Shown here: one piece after another, positions 52,227 through 57,170 of the stretch
How the letters are laid out: the number at the start of each line of letters is the position of its first letter
How positions within the stretch are numbered: the stretch's first letter is position 1
NCBI GenBank assembly: GCA_947448865.1
Contig: CANFOW010000007.1
Location: 1-57,170, forward strand
Origin: Actinomycetota bacterium
Lineage (GTDB): Bacteria; Actinomycetota; Actinomycetes; S36-B12; UBA5976
Direction of reading: 5' to 3'
Length of the DNA: 57,170 nucleotides
Position numbers and translations under genes: made by a program
Notes under the pieces: model-generated
What the model was told of the DNA's origin: nothing
Seen by the model: only the letters and a program-made list of their open reading frames with translations
Databases searched by the model: none

Positions 52227-52232
52227 TACTCT
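52227..52232 (+). promoter_or_regulatory. -10 box (TACTCT) of the leaderless dnaX gene
   Basis: TACTCT is followed by seven bases and the ATG at 52240, supporting that start over the longer frame that runs back into the SRP RNA. Confidence 0.5.
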
Positions 52233-52239
52233 CATAGGT

Positions 52240-54192
52240 ATGTCCTTGGCTCTTTACCGCAAATACCGTCCTGGCCAATTTGCCGACGTTATCGGCCAAG
52301 ACCATGTCACAGGACCATTGACTCGGGCGCTTAATAGCGACCGCATTCACCATGCCTACCTATTCACAGGGCCACGCGGATGTGGGAAGACGTCTTCGGC
52401 GCGCATTATGGCTCGCTCAATTAATTGTGTGAATGGTCCAACATCGACACCTTGTAATGTGTGCCAATCGTGTATTGATTTAGCACCGAACGGTCCAGGC
52501 TCGATTGATGTTATCGAAATGGATGCTGCAACATATCGCGGCATTGATGATGCAAAAGAACTTCGTGAACGCGCTGTCTATGCACCAGTGGCCTCGCGTT
52601 ACAAGGTGTACATCATCGACGAGGCGCATCAACTTACTAAAGATGCGTTTAACGTGTTGTTAAAGCTTGTTGAGGAACCGCCTCCACACTTGCGTTTTAT
52701 TTTCGCAACAACTGAGCCTGACAAAATCATTCCGACTTTGCGCTCACGAACTCATCATTACGCATTCCGACTGGTCTCTGCGAAAGTCCTCCAGGAACAT
52801 CTTGCTAAGTTGTGTGAACAAGAAGGTATTGCCGCAGAGCCAACTGCCCTCGCTCTCATTGCCCGTGCTGGTGCGGGATCAGTGCGTGACTCACAATCTG
52901 TTTTAGGCCAGGTCATCGCAGGTAGTGGTCCTGAAGGAATTACCTACACCGATACCGTGTCTCAACTTGGTTTCACTGACGAAGTGATTCTCGGCAAAGT
53001 CGTTACTGCAATCGCGCGCGGCGACGGAGCTGAACTGTTCCATTTAGTTGATCAGATTGTTGGATCAGGTCATGAACCACGACGTTTTGTCGCCGACTTA
53101 CTTGAGCGGTTGCGTGACATGGTGGTAGTGACTCAAGTTCCCGACGCTGTGACATCAGGACTTTTTGATATGCCAGCAGAACAGATTGCCGACATTGCCG
53201 AACAAGCGAAATTATTTACTCCCGCTCAACTTGTTCGGGTTGCTGATCTCGTAAGTTCGGGCTTGTCTGAACTTCGAGGCGCTGCCTCACCGCGACTTCA
53301 ACTCGAGCTACTTGTTGCTCGACTCGTAACTCCGCAAGTCACACTTGACTTAGAAGATCGGGTTTCCAAACTTGAGCAAGGCGGGCCAACAACGCAAGCA
53401 CGACCCGTAGCAACACGAAGCCCTGCCCAGGCAGCCGCAATGGCCCATGTGCAAAATCCCACTCGCGAAGTTCCTGCTGCAATGCCGGCATCAGCGCTTT
53501 CGGGTTCCGACGAGGGACCTGTTGACTATGCCCCTGGGGACGTTGCGGAAACCGACACGCCTTCCCAAGAACTGACCTCAACGCAACCTGCTGCAGTGGT
53601 TCCAGAGAAGGCAGCACCTGCAACTTCTCCACGCACATCACCACCTGCGCGACCAACTGAAGGCGCACGTCGACCAAGCCCAGCAGCTCCACTTAAACCG
53701 TCGCAAGTAACGAAGGCTGCAGCAAAGAAAGAACCAGAAGCGTCAACGCAGGAACCGGAACCAGTACAGCCGATTACTTCAGGAGCGCTGACACTTGAAG
53801 TTCTTCGTGACAATTGGACCTCTGTTATAAGTACTGCGGGCGCCGCGAAGAAGGTAACAGCAATGTTGCTTAAAGACAGCGCACCCATGTCCATAGCTAA
53901 TGGCGTTGTTGCTGTCGGATTCCCATCTACCGGCATGATGAATAACGCGTCCAACCCTGGACACTACGAACTCATAGCCCAAGTCATCGAACAACTCTTC
54001 GGCGCAAAAGTTCGCGTGGAAGGCACACTGTCTCCCAATGTGACAACACCAAAGAATTCTGCTCAAGCAGCTCTTGTCGATACCGGAGATGCCGCACCAG
54101 ACGACGACAATGTGTCGACGAAATCTGGTGTCGCGTTAGCGCAAGAAATTCTTGGCGCACGTGTCATTGATGAAGGTACACGCGGCGCATGA
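52240..54192 (+). CDS. dnaX: DNA polymerase III subunit gamma/tau (clamp loader)
   Basis: 650 residues from ATG 52240. [20 protein letters not shown] is the standard beginning. The Walker A region is [17 protein letters not shown], a zinc cluster is formed by [16 protein letters not shown], and the Walker B/SRC region is [16 protein letters not shown] with [16 protein letters not shown]. Domain III follows, then a Pro/Ala/Thr-rich linker (about 385-520) and a C-terminal tau-like domain. No clear slippery frameshift site was identified in the linker. Overlaps recR by 4 bp. Confidence 0.95.
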   Translation: MSLALYRKYRPGQFADVIGQDHVTGPLTRALNSDRIHHAYLFTGPRGCGKTSSARIMARSINCVNGPTSTPCNVCQSCIDLAPNGPGSIDVIEMDAATYRGIDDAKELRERAVYAPVASRYKVYIIDEAHQLTKDAFNVLLKLVEEPPPHLRFIFATTEPDKIIPTLRSRTHHYAFRLVSAKVLQEHLAKLCEQEGIAAEPTALALIARAGAGSVRDSQSVLGQVIAGSGPEGITYTDTVSQLGFTDEVILGKVVTAIARGDGAELFHLVDQIVGSGHEPRRFVADLLERLRDMVVVTQVPDAVTSGLFDMPAEQIADIAEQAKLFTPAQLVRVADLVSSGLSELRGAASPRLQLELLVARLVTPQVTLDLEDRVSKLEQGGPTTQARPVATRSPAQAAAMAHVQNPTREVPAAMPASALSGSDEGPVDYAPGDVAETDTPSQELTSTQPAAVVPEKAAPATSPRTSPPARPTEGARRPSPAAPLKPSQVTKAAAKKEPEASTQEPEPVQPITSGALTLEVLRDNWTSVISTAGAAKKVTAMLLKDSAPMSIANGVVAVGFPSTGMMNNASNPGHYELIAQVIEQLFGAKVRVEGTLSPNVTTPKNSAQAALVDTGDAAPDDDNVSTKSGVALAQEILGARVIDEGTRGA

Positions 54193-54797
54193 GCAGCATG
54201 TACGAAGGGATCGTTCAAGATCTCATCGATGAGTTCGCGCGACTCCCAGGCGTTGGACCCAAGGGAGCCTCACGCATTGCATTTTTCTTGCTAGCCAGTG
54301 AACCCGAAGATGTTGAAAGACTCGGACGCCTGCTCATTGAAGTAAAAGAGAATGTACGTTTTTGCACCGTGTGCTTCAATGTGGCATCAAGTGATATGTG
54401 CCGTATCTGTTCAGACACTCGTCGCGATCAAACAATTCTCTGTGTAGTTGAAGAACCTAAAGATGTCCTCGCAGTAGAACGAACCCGAGAATTTCGAGGC
54501 CGTTACCATGTGCTTGGCGGCGCTATTAATCCGATTGATGGTGTGGGTCCCGATGATTTGCGCATTCGCGAGTTAGTTTCTCGGCTAGCAGACACCTCAA
54601 TAACTGAAGTCATTCTGGCAACTGACCCCAATCTTGAAGGCGAAGCGACCGCCACCTACCTCACCCGAACCATGTCAACGTTCGGCGTAAAAGTCACCCG
54701 GCTAGCCAGCGGCCTGCCAGTGGGTGGCGATTTGGAGTATGCGGACGAAGTCACACTCGGTCGAGCCTTCGAAGGAAGACGTCAAGTAAGCCAGTAG
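54189..54797 (+). CDS. recR: Recombination mediator protein RecR
   Basis: 202 residues. The helix-hairpin-helix [17 protein letters not shown], the four-cysteine zinc finger [16 protein letters not shown] and the Toprim segment [19 protein letters not shown] with [17 protein letters not shown] are complete. RecR loads RecA with RecO/RecF at gaps. Pairing with dnaX is widespread in bacteria. Confidence 0.97.
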   Translation: MSSMYEGIVQDLIDEFARLPGVGPKGASRIAFFLLASEPEDVERLGRLLIEVKENVRFCTVCFNVASSDMCRICSDTRRDQTILCVVEEPKDVLAVERTREFRGRYHVLGGAINPIDGVGPDDLRIRELVSRLADTSITEVILATDPNLEGEATATYLTRTMSTFGVKVTRLASGLPVGGDLEYADEVTLGRAFEGRRQVSQ

Positions 54798-54842
54798 TTG
54801 GTCCATTATTTGGACGTGATGTCCTGATACTGAGACTGCCTT

Positions 54843-54848
54843 TAGAAT
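54843..54848 (+). promoter_or_regulatory. -10 box (TAGAAT) of the leaderless lysC gene
   Basis: TAGAAT, eight bases, then ATG at 54857. Confidence 0.5.
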
Positions 54849-54856
54849 TAAGCGTT

Positions 54857-56155
54857 ATGGGCTTGGTTGTTGCCAAATTTGGCGGGTCATCAGTAGCAGA
54901 CGCTGCGAGTATTTTGCGTGTCGCAAAGCGCATCGTTGATACCAAACAATCTGGAAACCAAGTTGTAGTCGTGGTATCCGCAATGGGCGACACGACAGAT
55001 GAACTCTTAGACCTAGCGCACGAAGTATCCCCAAACCCTCCGGGTCGTGAACTCGACATGCTGTTAACTGCTGGCGAGCGCATTTCGATGGCTGTGTTAG
55101 CTATGGCGATAAATGACCTCGGGGAAGATGCCCGCTCATACACGGGATCGCAAGCGGGACTAATCACCGACTCCACACATGGCAAGGCGCGCATTGTTGA
55201 TGTCACGCCTGATCGCATCCAGCAAGCATTAAGCGAAGGTGCGATTCCGATCATTGCTGGATTCCAAGGAGTCGCGCAAGATACAAAAGACATCACAACA
55301 CTAGGTCGTGGTGGTTCTGACCTCACTGCAGTTGCGATTGCCGCAGCTCTTAACGCAGACGTATGTGAGATTTATACAGACGTTGATGGAATATTTTCAG
55401 CAGACCCGCGCATTTGCCCAAAGGCTCGTCAAGTTCCTCGCATTACATACGACGAAATGATGGAGCTCGCAGCTGCGGGAGCAAAAGTGCTGCATCTTCG
55501 TTGCGTTGAATATGCGAAACGATTTAACCTTCCGATTCACGTGCGCTCGTCATTTTCGCAACGTGAAGGAACTTTTGTTATTGCCGATCTGGCTGACCAG
55601 TCCAAGATCGCGAAGTTGTCCCAACAAGGAGCCATTATGGAACAGCCAATTATCGCCGGCGTTGCACATGATCTTGGTGATGCCAAGGTGACTGTAGTTG
55701 GAGTGCCTGATAAACCCGGTATGGCCGCAGCTATCTTCCAAGCTGTCGCTGATGCCGGAGTCAACATGGACATGATTGTGCAAAACGTGAGTGCGAGTGG
55801 ATCTTCAAAGACTGATGTCACGTTCACAGTTCCGCGGGCCGAAGCAGCGAAAGCTGAACTTCAACTGCGTAAGGCACACAGTGTCATTGGATTTGACGAT
55901 GTTGAGACTGATGAAAACATTGCAAAGATTTCATTAATCGGTGCGGGTATGCGATCACATCCTGGAGTGTCAGCAACATTCTTCAAGGCGATTGCTGATG
56001 CGGGTATCAATGTGGAAATGATTTCAACATCCGAAATTCGCATTTCAGTAGTAACACGTGCTGATGCTGCTAAGTCTGCAGTTCAAGCAATTCACACAGC
56101 TTTCGGTTTGGATGCCGACGGCGAAGCCGTTGTGTACGGCGGAACGGGGCGATAG
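54857..56155 (+). CDS. lysC: Aspartokinase, with internal start for a beta subunit
   Basis: 432 residues. The kinase domain (about 1-245) has [49 protein letters not shown] and [16 protein letters not shown]. Two ACT regulatory domains follow (about 265-335 and 345-425), with [17 protein letters not shown] and [19 protein letters not shown], the lysine/threonine feedback site. An in-frame ATG at 55637 with AAGGAG upstream would yield the ACT-only beta chain, as in Corynebacterium and Bacillus alpha2beta2 enzymes. First step of the aspartate family; asd follows after 2 bp. Confidence 0.96.
   Translation: MGLVVAKFGGSSVADAASILRVAKRIVDTKQSGNQVVVVVSAMGDTTDELLDLAHEVSPNPPGRELDMLLTAGERISMAVLAMAINDLGEDARSYTGSQAGLITDSTHGKARIVDVTPDRIQQALSEGAIPIIAGFQGVAQDTKDITTLGRGGSDLTAVAIAAALNADVCEIYTDVDGIFSADPRICPKARQVPRITYDEMMELAAAGAKVLHLRCVEYAKRFNLPIHVRSSFSQREGTFVIADLADQSKIAKLSQQGAIMEQPIIAGVAHDLGDAKVTVVGVPDKPGMAAAIFQAVADAGVNMDMIVQNVSASGSSKTDVTFTVPRAEAAKAELQLRKAHSVIGFDDVETDENIAKISLIGAGMRSHPGVSATFFKAIADAGINVEMISTSEIRISVVTRADAAKSAVQAIHTAFGLDADGEAVVYGGTGR
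55625..55639 (+). promoter_or_regulatory. Internal ribosome binding site and start codon for aspartokinase beta subunit
   Basis: AAGGAG at 55626-55631 precedes ATG at 55637-55639 with five bases between. The resulting protein (about 172 residues) begins [20 protein letters not shown], aligning with the known beta-subunit start of corynebacterial LysC (MEEAVLTGVATDKSEAKVTV). The position, codon 261, is exactly between kinase and ACT domains. Confidence 0.8.
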
Positions 56156-56157
56156 TC

Positions 56158-57170
56158 ATGTCAAAGAAACCAACACTTGCAGTTGTCGGAGCCACTGGCG
56201 CAGTAGGAACTGTCATGCTCGATATTTTGTCGACGCGTCCAAATGTGTGGGGCGACATTAAGTTACTTGCCTCAGCACGATCTGCCGGTAAAGTCCTGAC
56301 GGTTCGTGGCCAAGAAGTGGTAGTCGAAGAGCTCACAGAAGATTCTTTTGACGGAGTCGACGTTGCGATGTTCGATGTGCCTGATGAAATCTCGGAAAAA
56401 TGGGCTCCAATCGCCGCAGCACGTGGAGCAGTCGTCGTTGATAACAGTGGCGCATTCCGCATGGATGCAGATGTTCCGCTCGTTGTCCCAGAAGTAAATC
56501 CTGAGCAAACAAAGAATCGCCCTCGCGGAATTATTAGCAATCCAAACTGCACAACCTTGTCAATGATTGTTGTTGTCGGTTCATTGCAACGAGCTTTCGG
56601 TGTGCGCGAACTAGTTGTGGCTTCGTACCAAGCAGCATCTGGAGCAGGTCAAGCGGGTATTGATACTTTGCATGAACAAATGGATGCAGTCTCCGGAAAA
56701 AATCTGGGAAGCGCAACAAAAGATGTGCGAAATGTTATTACTGACCTCGGCGCTTTCCCTGCCCCACTTGCGATGAATGTTGTGCCATGGGCTGGCTCAC
56801 TCAAGGAAGATGGCTACACAAGCGAAGAACTGAAAGTTCGTAATGAATCACGCAAAATTCTTGGCATGCCTAATCTGAAAGTGCATGCTACTTGTGTTCG
56901 TGTTCCAGTTGTCACCACACACTCACTTGCAGTACATGCAGTGCTAGATCGTCCAGTAACTGCTGATGAAGTGCGCGCATTGCTGGAAAATGCTGAAGGT
57001 GTATTGGTCGTTGATGATCCCGAGAACAAAATCTTCCCAACCCCAATTGACGTAGTCGATACCGATCCCACAGTCGTTGGACGTATTCGGGTGTCACGCG
57101 AGTACCCAAATGAAATTGATTTCTTTGTGTGTGGCGATAATTTACGCAAGGGTGCTGCGCTGAACACAGC
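56158..57170 (+). CDS. asd: Aspartate-semialdehyde dehydrogenase, 3'-truncated by the window edge
   Basis: 337 complete codons from ATG 56158, two bases after lysC, to the window end. The NADP-binding [18 protein letters not shown], the catalytic Cys131 in [12 protein letters not shown], the [10 protein letters not shown] segment and the His-containing [11 protein letters not shown] match Asd. It reduces aspartyl phosphate to the semialdehyde, shared by lysine, threonine and methionine synthesis. Only the last few residues are missing. Confidence 0.96.
   Translation, partial: MSKKPTLAVVGATGAVGTVMLDILSTRPNVWGDIKLLASARSAGKVLTVRGQEVVVEELTEDSFDGVDVAMFDVPDEISEKWAPIAAARGAVVVDNSGAFRMDADVPLVVPEVNPEQTKNRPRGIISNPNCTTLSMIVVVGSLQRAFGVRELVVASYQAASGAGQAGIDTLHEQMDAVSGKNLGSATKDVRNVITDLGAFPAPLAMNVVPWAGSLKEDGYTSEELKVRNESRKILGMPNLKVHATCVRVPVVTTHSLAVHAVLDRPVTADEVRALLENAEGVLVVDDPENKIFPTPIDVVDTDPTVVGRIRVSREYPNEIDFFVCGDNLRKGAALNT

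Noticed and set aside
52183-52239. Upstream extension of dnaX (19 residues)
   Set aside because: It begins inside the SRP RNA stem; the -10 box at 52227 and the conserved [11 protein letters not shown] start favour 52240.
1-57170. CRISPR arrays, insertion sequences, integrases, prophage or toxin-antitoxin loci
   Set aside because: No direct-repeat arrays, transposase motifs, terminal inverted repeats or phage genes were seen; gene order is conserved chromosomal.

Overview
The window reads as chromosome of an actinobacterium (Actinomycetota) of moderate GC content, probably a small-genome planktonic type of the Nanopelagicales kind. The taxonomic inference rests on actinobacterial gene orders (ftsH-folE-folP-folB-folK-DUF3180; dacB-tilS-hpt; SRP RNA-dnaX-recR-lysC-asd), a SAM-IV riboswitch, a fused CopD/CtaG protein, a split proton-translocating transhydrogenase and many leaderless genes with a TANNNT box 6-8 nt before the start codon. 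No insertion sequence, prophage, CRISPR array or rRNA was seen. Coding density is very high. The only spans over 300 bases without protein genes are filled by RNA genes or lie around them.

Layout. 1-7.0 kb: truncated rmuC, a DEAD-box RNA helicase with a long Arg/Asp-rich N-terminus, a coiled-coil protein, L-2-hydroxyglutarate oxidase with a small membrane protein, and a class-III aminotransferase. 7.1-12.6 kb: a secreted Ig-like protein, a tyrosine autokinase with a (Gly-Tyr)9 tail followed by a low-molecular-weight tyrosine phosphatase, an ABC-2 type exporter and a TauE/SafE permease. 12.7-17.1 kb: pntAA-pntAB-pntB, a strong terminator, a CPBP protease, tRNA-Ser(CGA) and tadA. 17.1-19.8 kb: a SAM-IV riboswitch heading a polar amino acid ABC transporter, a candidate methionine importer. 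20.3-25.1 kb: ftsH and the folate operon.

25.1-30.7 kb: a two-component system divergent from two small Ser/Thr/Pro-rich exported proteins, an ApbE-like flavin transferase and a membrane haem/FAD/2Fe-2S oxidoreductase. This is the most system-like accessory locus: an ApbE electron-transfer cassette with no recognisable FMN-binding substrate protein. 30.7-37.1 kb: a nitrilase-family amidase, the copper genes copC and copD/ctaG, tRNA-Gly(CCC), dCTP deaminase and a large haem/Fe-S oxidoreductase. 37.2-45.7 kb: an M4 metalloprotease, a SpoU methyltransferase, a DUF3606 mini-protein, a homocysteine methyltransferase paired with a 'virulence factor' family protein, several membrane or hydrolase genes and an atypical DapB.

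45.7-57.2 kb: a nitronate monooxygenase-like gene behind three 12-bp palindromes at exact 15-bp spacing, a secreted nuclease with a lamin-tail domain, ppa, dacB-tilS-hpt, tRNA-Ser(GGA), SRP RNA, dnaX-recR, aspartokinase with an internal in-frame start, and the beginning of asd.

Most genes are housekeeping. The main novelty candidates are regulatory architectures (SAM-IV plus amino acid transporter, triple operator, internal aspartokinase start) and the ApbE/oxidoreductase/two-component locus. All product calls come from reading motifs; no database search was run.
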